A stretch of DNA of 64,000 nucleotides from Pandoraea vervacti (lineage in GTDB: Bacteria > Pseudomonadota > Gammaproteobacteria > Burkholderiales > Burkholderiaceae). The position numbers and the translations under genes are program-made. This document shows, one piece after another, positions 17,510 to 26,615 of the stretch. Each line of letters opens with the position of its first letter. Within the stretch, counting starts at the first letter, position 1. Location: positions 3,162,001 through 3,226,000 of the forward strand of contig NZ_CP010897.2 in the NCBI RefSeq assembly GCF_000934605.2, in the 5' to 3' direction. Below the pieces are notes generated by a model. That model was not told the origin of the DNA and did not search any database. It saw only the letters and a program-made list of their open reading frames with translations.

Positions 17510-20143
17510 ATGAAAAAGAAAGACATTGAGATTTTCGATGTCCTGTCGCTGCGCGGACCGAATATGTGGACATATCGGCCGGTGCTTGAGGCATGGGTCG
17601 ATATCGGTGAACTCGAAGCGTTCCCGTCCAACAAGATCCCGGGGTTCCCCGAGCGGCTGTCCGAGTGGCTGCCGACCCTCATCGAGCATCGTTGCAGCAT
17701 CGGCGAACGCGGCGGTTTCCTCCAGCGTCTGCGCGAAGGCACCTGGCCCGGCCACATCCTCGAGCACGTCACGCTCGAACTCCAGAACCTCGCCGGCATG
17801 CCCGGTGGCTTCGGCAAGGCGCGCGAGACCCCGATCTCCGGCGTCTACAAGGTCATCGTGCGCGCCTGGCATGAAGACGTGACCCGCGCAGCGCTGTTCG
17901 CCGCACGCGATCTGGTCATGGCAGCCATCGAAGACCGCCCTTATGACGTCGAGGCGGCGGTGGAAGCATTGCGCAATCTGGTCGACAAGCACTGTCTTGG
18001 CCCTAGCACGGCGTGCATCGTGGACGCCGCCGACGACCGCGACATTCCGCATCTTCGCCTGTCCGACGGCAATCTCGTGCAACTGGGCTACGGCGCCGCC
18101 GCGCGTCGCATCTGGACGGCCGAGACCGACCGCACTCCGGCCATCGCCGAGAGCATTTCGCGCGACAAGGACCTGACCAAGCAACTGCTCGAATCTTGCG
18201 GCGTGCCCGTGCCGGAAGGCCGTCTGGTCGACAGCGCGCAAGACGCCTGGGACGCCGCCGAAGACATCGGCCTGCCTGTGGTGGTCAAGCCGTACGACGG
18301 CAACCACGGCCGTGGCGTGTTCATCAATCTCACCACACGAGAAGAAGTCACCACCGCGTTTGATGTCGCGCTCGAAGAAGGCAACGGCGTGATCGTCGAG
18401 CGCTTCGTGCCGGGGCTCGAACATCGTCTGCTGGTCGTGGGCGGTCGCGTGGTGGCTGCGGCAATGGGCGAAATGGCCTCGGTGGTAGGCGACGGCCAAC
18501 ATACCGTCTCGGAACTCATCGAGCTGCAAATCAACAGCGATCCGCGTCGCGGCAGCGCGGAAGACCAGCCGCTGAACCGCGTGCGCATCGACTCGTCTGC
18601 CCGGCTTGAGCTCAAGCGTCAGGGCTTCGATGCCGATTCCGTCCCGCCGCAAGGCAAGAACGTGCTGATCCAGCGCAACGGCAATGTCGCCTTCGACGTG
18701 ACCGACCGCGTGCACCCGAGCGTGGCCGCGCATGCGTCGCTGGCCGCGCGTATCGTCGGGCTGGACATCGCCGGCGTCGATCTGGTCGCCGAAGACATCT
18801 CCCGCCCGCTCGCCGAACAACGCGGCGCCATTGTGGAAGTGAACGCCGGCCCGGGTCTGCTCATGCATCTGAAGCCCGCAGACGGCGCACCGCGCCCTGT
18901 CGGCCGTGCGATCGTCGATCACCTGTTCCCCGATGGCGACGCCGGGCGCATTCCGGTGGTCGGCATTACCGGCACGAACGGCAAGACCGTCACGGCGCGT
19001 CTGCTCACGCACTTGCTGCATCTGGCCGGCGAACATACCGGACTGGCTTGCAGCGACGGCCTGTTCCTCGACAAACGCCTCGTGCAACGTGGCGACTGCG
19101 CCAATTGGGACGCTGCAAACCGCGTGCTGATGAACGCCAGCGTCACGGCCGCCGTTTTCGAGAACGACAACACCGCCATTCTGTCCGAGGGCCTCGCCTA
19201 CGACCGCTGCCAGGTCGGCATCGTGACGAACATCGACCGCCCGGACCATCTCGGCCAGTACTTCGTCGAAGACGTCGAGCGCATGTTCAGCGTGCTGCGC
19301 ACGCAGGTGGACGTAGTGTTGCCGGACGGCGTGGCCGTGCTCAACGCCCGTGACCCGCTGGTCGTGGAAATGGCCGAGCTGTGCGATGGCGACGTGATCT
19401 TCTTCGGTCTGGACGAACAGTTGCCGGCCATCGTGGCTCACCGCGCCGCAGGCAAGCGCGTGGTCTTTGTGCGCAATGCCCAGGTGATACTCGCCACCGG
19501 TTCGGAAGAGACGATTCTCGGGCCGACGGCGAACATCCCGCTCACCTACGCCGGACGCGTCGCCTTCCAGGTGGAGAACGTCTTGGCTGCGCTCGCCGCC
19601 GCGTGGTCGATGGGCGTCGCTCTCGACATTCTGCGCACGGGCGTGACGACGTTCGACGTCGGTCAGGTCGATGCGCCGGGCCGGTTCACGCTGTTCGAGA
19701 AGCAAGGCGCGACCGTGATCGTCGACGATGCGCACAATGCCCCGGCATTGACGGCGCTCGCTGCCGCCCTCGCCTCGCTGCCCGCAGAGCGCCGCATGGC
19801 GGTGTACGGCCCGGGTGCGGACCGCATGGACGAGGACCTTCAGGCGCAAGGCAAGCTGCTTGCCCAGACGTTCGATCGCGTGGTGCTTTGCGACGATCTG
19901 AGCGTCAAGCAGAAACGTGCGTCGGCCGAGTCGCGCGCGCAACTGCGCGCAGGCATCGAGGCCGCTGGCCGCAAGGTTCAGGTCACGGACGCCGGCGAGC
20001 GCCGCGCCGCCGCCGAAGCCGCGCTCGCCCAGCTCGCGAGCGGCGATCTGCTCGTGTTGCAGGCCGACGAGGGCGGCGCCGGCGCCATGCTTGACCTCGT
20101 GCATCTGTGGATGGGTCAACCGATGCGAGCACTGGCCGCCTGA
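17510..20143 (+). CDS. cphA: Cyanophycin synthetase (first copy, CphA-like)
   Basis: 877 residues in three regions: an N-terminal cyanophycin domain (to ~160), an ATP-grasp domain (about 215-480; KDLTKQLLESCGVPVPEG, VVKPYDGNHGRGV, EVNAGPGLLMHL) and a Mur-ligase-like domain with P-loop GITGTNGKTVTARL near residue 488. The polymer is multi-L-arginyl-poly-L-aspartate. Both ATP sites look intact, unlike cyanobacterial CphA2, which has lost the Mur-type P-loop. It is shorter in key Mur motifs than copy two (VTARL for TTTVRL) and has an FENDN segment where copy two has FETARGG. This suggests a specialised or diverged CphA prime-type enzyme. A second synthetase gene follows 132 bases downstream. Confidence 0.93.
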   Translation: MKKKDIEIFDVLSLRGPNMWTYRPVLEAWVDIGELEAFPSNKIPGFPERLSEWLPTLIEHRCSIGERGGFLQRLREGTWPGHILEHVTLELQNLAGMPGGFGKARETPISGVYKVIVRAWHEDVTRAALFAARDLVMAAIEDRPYDVEAAVEALRNLVDKHCLGPSTACIVDAADDRDIPHLRLSDGNLVQLGYGAAARRIWTAETDRTPAIAESISRDKDLTKQLLESCGVPVPEGRLVDSAQDAWDAAEDIGLPVVVKPYDGNHGRGVFINLTTREEVTTAFDVALEEGNGVIVERFVPGLEHRLLVVGGRVVAAAMGEMASVVGDGQHTVSELIELQINSDPRRGSAEDQPLNRVRIDSSARLELKRQGFDADSVPPQGKNVLIQRNGNVAFDVTDRVHPSVAAHASLAARIVGLDIAGVDLVAEDISRPLAEQRGAIVEVNAGPGLLMHLKPADGAPRPVGRAIVDHLFPDGDAGRIPVVGITGTNGKTVTARLLTHLLHLAGEHTGLACSDGLFLDKRLVQRGDCANWDAANRVLMNASVTAAVFENDNTAILSEGLAYDRCQVGIVTNIDRPDHLGQYFVEDVERMFSVLRTQVDVVLPDGVAVLNARDPLVVEMAELCDGDVIFFGLDEQLPAIVAHRAAGKRVVFVRNAQVILATGSEETILGPTANIPLTYAGRVAFQVENVLAALAAAWSMGVALDILRTGVTTFDVGQVDAPGRFTLFEKQGATVIVDDAHNAPALTALAAALASLPAERRMAVYGPGADRMDEDLQAQGKLLAQTFDRVVLCDDLSVKQKRASAESRAQLRAGIEAAGRKVQVTDAGERRAAAEAALAQLASGDLLVLQADEGGAGAMLDLVHLWMGQPMRALAA

Positions 20144-20275
20144 GGCAAAACCGTCAGGAGCGGCGCCCGGCAGCCACCCTGCCGCCGCCGTCTCCCTCTA
20201 GATAAGTACCGAATACCTAAGCCACAGTCGTTTTTCTCGCCAACCAACCGCCGTAACGATACACAGGGACGCGAA

Positions 20276-22879
20276 GTGGACAGACAGGGATTGCAATTTA
20301 TGGAAGTCTCCCGTATCCGCGCATTGCGCGGGCCGAACCTCTGGAGCCGTCACACCGCCATCGAGGCCATCGTGACGTGCACCGATCTGGAATACTCGAT
20401 CGGCAATCTGGCCGGCTTCGAAGCCCGTCTGCGCGCCCGCTTCCCGGAGTTGCCGGCGCTCACGCCCGACGCGGAAGAGCGTCCGGTCTCGCTCGCAGAC
20501 GCGCTCGCCACCACGGCGCTGCATCTGCAAGCGGCCGCCGGTTGTCCGGTGACGTTCAGCCAGACGACGCAAACCATCGAACCGGGGACTTTCCAGGTGG
20601 TGGTGCAATACAGCGAAGAGCCGGTCGGGCGTCTGGCGTTCGATCTGGCGCAACAGCTCATTCACGCCGCGCTTGAAGATGGCCCGTTCGATCTCGCTGA
20701 CGCGCTCTATCGTCTGCGCGATCTGGACGAAGACGTGCGCCTCGGCCCGTCGACCGGCTCGATCGTCTATGCGGCGGTGGCACGTGGCATTCCCTATCGC
20801 CGTCTGACCGAAGGCTCTATGGTGCAATTCGGCTGGGGCAGCAAACAGCGACGCATTCAGGCAGCCGAGACCGACCGCACCTCCGCAGTGGCCGAATCGA
20901 TTGCGCAGGACAAGGATCTGACCAAGACGCTGCTGCACGCCGCCGGTGTGCCGGTGCCGCTCGGCGGTACCGTGCGCGACATCGAAGCCGCCTGGAAGCT
21001 GGTACAGGAAATCGACGCACCGGTGGTGGTCAAGCCGCGCGACGGCAATCAGGGCAAGGGCGTCGCCGTGCGACTGCGCACGCGCGAGGAGATCGAGAAG
21101 GCATTCGAAGCGGCGCAGGACATCTGCCGCGACGTCATCATCGAGCGCTACATTCCGGGCCACGACTTCCGGTTGCTCGTCATCGGCAACAAGCTGGTGG
21201 CGGCTGCACGTCGCGATCCGCCGCAAGTCACCGGCGACGGCGTGCATACCGTGCGCCAGCTGGTCGAGGCAGTGAACGCCGATCCGCGCCGCGGCGAAGG
21301 CCATGCCACCTCGCTCACGAAAATCCGCTTCGACGACATTGCACTGGCCACGCTGGCAAAACAAGGATTGAACGCCGACTCTGTGCCCGATGCCGGCGCG
21401 CGCGTCGTCCTGCGCAACAATGCCAACCTGTCGACCGGCGGCACCGCCACCGACGTGACCGACGACGTCCATCCGGAAATCGCGGCACGCGCCGTGGCGG
21501 CCGCGCAGCAGGTCGGTCTGGACATTGCCGGTGTCGACGCCGTGTGCGAAACCGTCATCAGGCCGTTCGAAGAACAGGCCGGCGGCATCGTGGAAGTCAA
21601 CGCTGCGCCGGGCCTTCGCATGCACCTTCAGCCGTCCTACGGCAAAGGCCGTGCGGTCGGCGAAGCCATCGTCTCGACCATGTTCGAAGACGGCGACGAT
21701 GGTCGCATTCCGCTCGTCGCCGTCTCCGGCACGAACGGCAAGACGACCACCGTCCGCCTGATCGCCCACCTCATCGCCCAGCAAGGGTTGCGCGTGGGCA
21801 TGACCGGCACCGACGGTATCTATATCAGTGGTCAGCGCATCGACACCGGCGATTGCAGCGGCCCGCGCAGTGCGCGCAACGTGCTGATGCACCCGGACGT
21901 CGACGCCGCCGTGTTCGAAACGGCGCGCGGCGGTCTGCTGCGCGAGGGACTCGCCTACGACCGTTGCGATGTTGCGGTCGTGACCAACATCGGCATGGGC
22001 GACCACCTGGGGCTGTCGTACATCAACACCGTGGAAGACCTGGCGGTGCTCAAGAGCGTGATCGTGCGCAACGTGTCCCCGCGCGGCATGGCCGTACTCA
22101 ATGCTGCCGACCCGATGGTCGCGCGCATGGCCGATGCCTGTCCGGGCGATGTGACGTACTTCGCGGTGGACGCAGCGCACCCGGTGCTCGCGACGCATCG
22201 CGCCAAGGGCAAGCGCGTGGTCTACGTCGACGGGGGTCATATCGTGACGGCGCACGGCGGCGAAGAAACGCGCTATGCGATGTCGGCGATTCCGCTCACC
22301 CGCAACGGCGCCATCGGTTTCCAGGTCGAGAACGCGATGGCAGCCATCGGCGCCGCCTGGGCGCTGGCGATCGATCCGGCGACGATTCGCGCCGGGCTGC
22401 TCACGTTCGTGAACGACGCAGGCACTGCGCCGGGTCGCTTCAACGTCTTCGATTACAAGGGCGCGACGCTGATCGCCGATTACGGCCATAACCCGGACGC
22501 CATCGCGGCGCTCACGCAGGCCATCGAGACGATGCCGGCGCGTCGCCGCTCGGTGGTGATTTCGGGCGCGGGAGATCGTCGCGACGAAGACATTCGCCGT
22601 CAGACGGAGATTCTGGGTGACGCGTTCGACGACGTGCTGCTCTATCAGGACCAGTGCCAGCGCGGCCGTGAAGACGGTGAAGTGATCAGGCTCCTGCGCG
22701 ATGGTCTGGCGGGCGCCACCCGCACCCGCCATATCGATGAGATCAACGGCGAGTTCGTCGCCATCGACACGGCACTGGCGCGCCTGCAACCGGGCGACCT
22801 GTGTCTGATCCTCATCGATCAGGTCGACGAAGCGCTGGCGCACATCGGCCAGCGTGTCGCCGAGGCAAGCGCCCGCTGA
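20276..22879 (+). CDS. cphA: Cyanophycin synthetase CphA1-like
   Basis: 867 residues with the CphA1 architecture: N-terminal domain (VSRIRALRGPNLWSR), ATP-grasp domain (VVKPRDGNQGKGVAV, EVNAAPGLRMHL) and a C-terminal Mur-ligase domain with P-loop SGTNGKTTT near residue 486, then FETARGGLLREGL. It alternately adds Asp to the backbone and Arg to the Asp side chain. The frame opens with GTG at 20276, preceded by GGGA. An in-frame ATG at 20300 gives MEVSRIRALRGPN, the usual family start, and also has GGGA upstream, so it may be the true start. Tandem with the first copy, opposite the transporter/DUF1854 pair. No cyanophycinase lies in this window. Confidence 0.95.
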   Translation: MDRQGLQFMEVSRIRALRGPNLWSRHTAIEAIVTCTDLEYSIGNLAGFEARLRARFPELPALTPDAEERPVSLADALATTALHLQAAAGCPVTFSQTTQTIEPGTFQVVVQYSEEPVGRLAFDLAQQLIHAALEDGPFDLADALYRLRDLDEDVRLGPSTGSIVYAAVARGIPYRRLTEGSMVQFGWGSKQRRIQAAETDRTSAVAESIAQDKDLTKTLLHAAGVPVPLGGTVRDIEAAWKLVQEIDAPVVVKPRDGNQGKGVAVRLRTREEIEKAFEAAQDICRDVIIERYIPGHDFRLLVIGNKLVAAARRDPPQVTGDGVHTVRQLVEAVNADPRRGEGHATSLTKIRFDDIALATLAKQGLNADSVPDAGARVVLRNNANLSTGGTATDVTDDVHPEIAARAVAAAQQVGLDIAGVDAVCETVIRPFEEQAGGIVEVNAAPGLRMHLQPSYGKGRAVGEAIVSTMFEDGDDGRIPLVAVSGTNGKTTTVRLIAHLIAQQGLRVGMTGTDGIYISGQRIDTGDCSGPRSARNVLMHPDVDAAVFETARGGLLREGLAYDRCDVAVVTNIGMGDHLGLSYINTVEDLAVLKSVIVRNVSPRGMAVLNAADPMVARMADACPGDVTYFAVDAAHPVLATHRAKGKRVVYVDGGHIVTAHGGEETRYAMSAIPLTRNGAIGFQVENAMAAIGAAWALAIDPATIRAGLLTFVNDAGTAPGRFNVFDYKGATLIADYGHNPDAIAALTQAIETMPARRRSVVISGAGDRRDEDIRRQTEILGDAFDDVLLYQDQCQRGREDGEVIRLLRDGLAGATRTRHIDEINGEFVAIDTALARLQPGDLCLILIDQVDEALAHIGQRVAEASAR

Positions 22880-22960
22880 GTCTTCCGGGACCTCCGAAAG
22901 ACCTCTGCGACGTCTGCGACCTCAGCGACCACTCCCCGTCTGCCCCCCACCAAGCCTCAC

Positions 22961-22984
22961 CCGGGAGCCAACGTCGGCTCCCGG
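22961..22984. terminator. Hairpin between cphA and the paralogue array
   Basis: Perfect stem CCGGGAGCC-AACGTC-GGCTCCCGG between two convergent genes. It lacks a long T-run, so it is a plausible but not canonical terminator. Confidence 0.5.
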
Positions 22985-23029
22985 CGCTTCCTCGCGCACT
23001 CGCGCGCGAGACCGGCGCGACGGGGGGTG

Positions 23030-24808
23030 TTACCCCGCTCTCTCTATCTGTGACGGCGCCAGCGATCCTGCGCTCGACAGGACCGATGCCACGACAGGTC
23101 GCGCCGACAGCAGCAGTTCCAGGGCCTGCGTCCCGTCAATGAAGTCCGACGCGTCGAGAAGACGCTCCCGATACGGATGCACCGTTGCCTGCGCCAGCAT
23201 CTCGCGCTTTCCGCTTTCGCTGACGACGTGGTACGTCGTCTCGTGCGCGTCATCGCGGTTGACCGACAGCAACAACCATTGACTGTCGAACGGCTCGTTC
23301 AGGAACATTTTCTGCGCCGCATCCAGATTCACGACGTAGTTCGGCCCCGCGAGTCGCTCCACCGGCATGAGCGTTTGGACGCGAGCGTGAACGATCGATC
23401 GTATCAACGTCGACACGTCGCCCAGCGCCTGTCCCAGTCCCGCCGATTCGTAATGGCGTTGCACCTGCCTCACGTGAAACGCTCGCGCGCTTTCCATGGC
23501 CCGCGCGTTCCCGTCGACGCCCGACTCGAGCGTTCCCGGCAAACACGCAATGACGGCGTCATGCACTCTTGCAGCACTGAGCATTCGCCCCTGACTCTCG
23601 AATACCGTCGCGCAGAACCTTGAGATGCGCGCAATCGCGGCGTAGTCGGCGCGGCACGCGTCGAGCAGCTGACTCACGATGTCTCCGATGTCCTGATAAC
23701 GCGCCGCCCCAAGCACGCTCAGCAGTTGCGCCTCGCCACGCATCATCAGTTCGTCGGCAATGGCGGCGTCACCCCCCTCACTCAGACGAATACCCGCGCT
23801 GACGTACTGTATTGCCGCCTCCATTGGCGCGTTGGCCTCCCGGAAATGCAACGCGGCCAGCGAGTGCTGTATGCCGACTTTGTATGAATGCTGCACCCGA
23901 ATGTCGTCCGGCGCCATGATGTTGCCGTCGCGCACGCGAACGGCTTGCGGGACAAGGTCGCCTGCCTGATCGGCGAGAATCTGCGCCATCTCCTTGCGCA
24001 GCGCCGCCGCACTCGCATCGTCCCTCAGCCAGTTGAAATATCGCGCGAACGGCTCACGAAACACTACGCTTCTGGCTTCGGGCCTGAGCGTCTCGAGAAT
24101 CGACGCAACAAGGGTGCGAACTTCGGCGGCGTCCAATTCGGGCAGCAGACTGCCATCCGCGCCGATCGCGGCGTGCAACAACTGCCCAGCGGTGACCGGA
24201 TTTCGCCCGGCAACGCGGCGCAGCGCCTGCAATACCGTCGTGGCGCCGTCCCCCAGCCGCGCGAGCAGCAGATCCGTCGCCTCGCGCTGCGTCAGGCACA
24301 AACCGCCCGGTCCGAATACGTTGCCGATCAGCGCGCAGCGAAAGCCCGTGCCCGGAATGTCCATGGCGAAGTACTGCTTGTCGGTCACTTGCAGCGCCGC
24401 AGCGTCCCCCGTCGACCAACGCCTCACGATGTCGTCGCGAGCGTCCTGCGTCAGTGCGCCAAGAAGGCACGGCGCCAGGGTGCCGAGCTGTGCGCTGAAC
24501 GCACTGTCCTGAAGGTGCTCGACACCCGCGGCGAATGTCGCCAAATGCGCCCGCGCCAGATGCTCCGCAATCCACCGCCGTGCTGCACAATCTTTGAAAC
24601 TGGGGCGAAGACATCGCCAGTTCTCGGGATGCAGAACCTCCATCTCCAACCAGTCGACGAGTCGCGTGAGTTGCGCCGAGCCCGGTGCGCTTCGCTGCAC
24701 CTCGACCTCGAACTCAGCCAATGCCGATGTCAACCGCTCGCCCGGTGCAACGTCGCTTGCAACCCCCGTCGTCGCGCCGATCCGCGAACCACTGATGCCT
24801 GGAATCAA
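23030..24808 (-). CDS. Paralogue-array protein 1, unknown function
   Basis: 592 residues, last gene of a four-gene array of diverged homologues. Shared blocks: IVRRWS; DIPGTGFRCAL near residue 190; GGLCLTQREATDLLLAR; SLLPELDAAEV; REPFARYFNWL; a helical central region; and a C-terminal part ending VHPYRERLLDASDFIDGTQALELL. No signal peptide or membrane segment is evident. The start is TTG at 24806-24808. It is supported by a strong AAGGAG at 8-base spacing and by the match of its first residues (IPG) to the third array gene. It follows array gene 2 with a 34-base gap. I do not recognise a known family. Confidence 0.75.
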   Translation of the reverse strand: MIPGISGSRIGATTGVASDVAPGERLTSALAEFEVEVQRSAPGSAQLTRLVDWLEMEVLHPENWRCLRPSFKDCAARRWIAEHLARAHLATFAAGVEHLQDSAFSAQLGTLAPCLLGALTQDARDDIVRRWSTGDAAALQVTDKQYFAMDIPGTGFRCALIGNVFGPGGLCLTQREATDLLLARLGDGATTVLQALRRVAGRNPVTAGQLLHAAIGADGSLLPELDAAEVRTLVASILETLRPEARSVVFREPFARYFNWLRDDASAAALRKEMAQILADQAGDLVPQAVRVRDGNIMAPDDIRVQHSYKVGIQHSLAALHFREANAPMEAAIQYVSAGIRLSEGGDAAIADELMMRGEAQLLSVLGAARYQDIGDIVSQLLDACRADYAAIARISRFCATVFESQGRMLSAARVHDAVIACLPGTLESGVDGNARAMESARAFHVRQVQRHYESAGLGQALGDVSTLIRSIVHARVQTLMPVERLAGPNYVVNLDAAQKMFLNEPFDSQWLLLSVNRDDAHETTYHVVSESGKREMLAQATVHPYRERLLDASDFIDGTQALELLLSARPVVASVLSSAGSLAPSQIERAG

Positions 24809-24842
24809 CGTCTATCTCCTTCGCACGCCTCGTTTGCATCGG

Positions 24843-26522
24843 TTACCTCGACAGTAACGCCAGCGCCGCGTCATCATCGACGAAGTCGTTGAGCGTTACC
24901 GCCCTGTCGAAATAGGGATGTCGGCTCCCGGTCCGGCAAAGTTGCTCGCGCGTCTCATCAATCACGAGGTGATAGACACCAGTGCCATCACCCTGCTCAC
25001 CCATGTGCCAAAGCAGCCATTCGGTGTCCGCCTGCGGATCGAATACCTCGAACAGAATCGGATCCTGCCGGGCGTCGAATCGAATGACGGCCCCGATGAC
25101 CTTCAGCCCGTCGGGCGAACTCAACGCGTCCAGACGTGCAGCGATGGCCGACCGAATGCGCGCGGGGAGATCCGACTGGGCGCGCACGAAATGTCGTTCG
25201 TAGCAAGCCACTGCGGCGGCAACATCGATATCCGTATGTCGTTCAATCCTCTCGCGCAGGAACTCGGCGGCCAGCGCGTGCGTTTTCGCCGCTGCATAGT
25301 GAAGGCCGCGCTGGCCGAACGCATCGGCACAGCGCGTGCAAATCCGGCTCAGCGCCTCCGAGTCGGCGCCATACGCCCCTGCCGCGTCCTTCAACGTGGA
25401 TCGGACCTCGAAAAAGGCGCCGCAACTCGCGAGCTTTTCAGCGGCGGCGGCATACATCGCCGCGGCCAGAGGACGCTCTCCGGCGGATGAAAAACTGCTC
25501 GCCGACGCCAGAAGTTCAGTTGCTGCCAAGCGCGGCTCGATCGCCCTGTCATAGTGAAATGCGGCCAGTTGACGTTCAATGGCAGCACGTGTGTGATTGA
25601 TCCGTAACACCTCGTCTGCCCGATCGTGCCCGCTCAGGTTCGGGTCGACCGCCAGTGCCCCGCCCTGCTCGGCGTGCATGGATCGAACTTTTGCCGTCAG
25701 GGCATGCGCTTGGGCCGCCCGCTTCTCATCCCCCATCCAACGGAAAAACCTGGCGAACGGCTCGCGAAGCTCGACCGTCCCGTCCTCGCCCTTCAACCTG
25801 TCATGCGCGGCCGCCGCCAACGCATGGATCTCGTCACGATCGAGTTCCGGCGGCAGACTGCCGTCCGGGCCAATGACCGCACCGAGCAGCGTATAAACAA
25901 CGCCGGGATGGAGGACGGCCATCGCAGGTAAGACCGTCCGTACGGGGCCGCTCGCAAAGTCGCCGTCGACCTGCGCCAGCAGCAGCCTGGTGGCCTCGAG
26001 TTGCGTGAGACGCAGCCCGTTCTGCGACAAGCCTTTGGCGGTCAGGGCGCAGCGAAAATCGGTGCCGGGCAAGTCCACGGCAAAGAGCCCGTCCTTCGTG
26101 ACGTATAGCGACGATGCGTTGGGTTCGGACCAGCGCCGCACGATTTCGTCTCGGACATCCTGCGACAAGGCGCCGAACACCTTTTCGTTCAACTCGTCGA
26201 AAACGCGAATGTTGCACACGGCAAGCACATGCCGCAGTCCGCCGGGCAACGCGGCCAGATGGCTGCGCGCGAGTTCTCTGACGGTATCCGTACGGTCGAC
26301 GCCGTGCTGAAAACAAGGCCCGATAACGTTCCACCCGTGATCCGCACTCGCCGCCTTCAGGAGTTCCGCACCGGCGAGGAACAACTCCCTGGACGTCGCC
26401 GGACATGTCTCGGCAAGCGCCGCGATGACGTGCATCGCCTTCGACAAGCGCGCCTCGGGATTGGCCATCGTGAAATAAGGCGATATCACGCTCTTGAGCG
26501 TGTGCAGCAATTGCGACGTCAT
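24843..26522 (-). CDS. Paralogue-array protein 2, unknown function
   Basis: 559 residues. It shares with its neighbours the blocks VRDEIVRRWSEP, DLPGTDFRCAL, GLRLTQLEATRLLLAQ, SLPPELDRDEI and REPFARFFRWMGDE. The central region (about 330-450) is alanine-rich and helical, with repeats such as AAAMYAAAAEKLASC that suggest TPR- or SNAP-like helical hairpins. The C-terminal domain shows DTEWLLWHMGEQGDG and RHPYFDRAVTLNDFVDD. I place the start at the ATG at 26522 because it aligns with the starts of the homologues; an ATG at 26564 would add 14 residues. The gap to array gene 3 is 93 bases. Confidence 0.75.
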   Translation of the reverse strand: MTSQLLHTLKSVISPYFTMANPEARLSKAMHVIAALAETCPATSRELFLAGAELLKAASADHGWNVIGPCFQHGVDRTDTVRELARSHLAALPGGLRHVLAVCNIRVFDELNEKVFGALSQDVRDEIVRRWSEPNASSLYVTKDGLFAVDLPGTDFRCALTAKGLSQNGLRLTQLEATRLLLAQVDGDFASGPVRTVLPAMAVLHPGVVYTLLGAVIGPDGSLPPELDRDEIHALAAAAHDRLKGEDGTVELREPFARFFRWMGDEKRAAQAHALTAKVRSMHAEQGGALAVDPNLSGHDRADEVLRINHTRAAIERQLAAFHYDRAIEPRLAATELLASASSFSSAGERPLAAAMYAAAAEKLASCGAFFEVRSTLKDAAGAYGADSEALSRICTRCADAFGQRGLHYAAAKTHALAAEFLRERIERHTDIDVAAAVACYERHFVRAQSDLPARIRSAIAARLDALSSPDGLKVIGAVIRFDARQDPILFEVFDPQADTEWLLWHMGEQGDGTGVYHLVIDETREQLCRTGSRHPYFDRAVTLNDFVDDDAALALLSR

Positions 26523-26615
26523 TGGACAAGGTAGACGCGGACTTGGTGTCCCCGCACATGGCATAGCGATAGCTCAGTGTCCCACTATGCCTTTGTGCAG
26601 GCGTGCACAAATCGC

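Noticed and set aside
17510..22879. Cyanobacterial CphA2-type synthetase (lacking the Mur P-loop)
   Set aside because: Both copies keep an intact GTNGKT P-loop, so neither fits the CphA2 type.
26522..26564. Fourteen-residue N-terminal extension of array protein 2
   Set aside because: Homologues start at the equivalent of 26522 and no ribosome site supports 26564.
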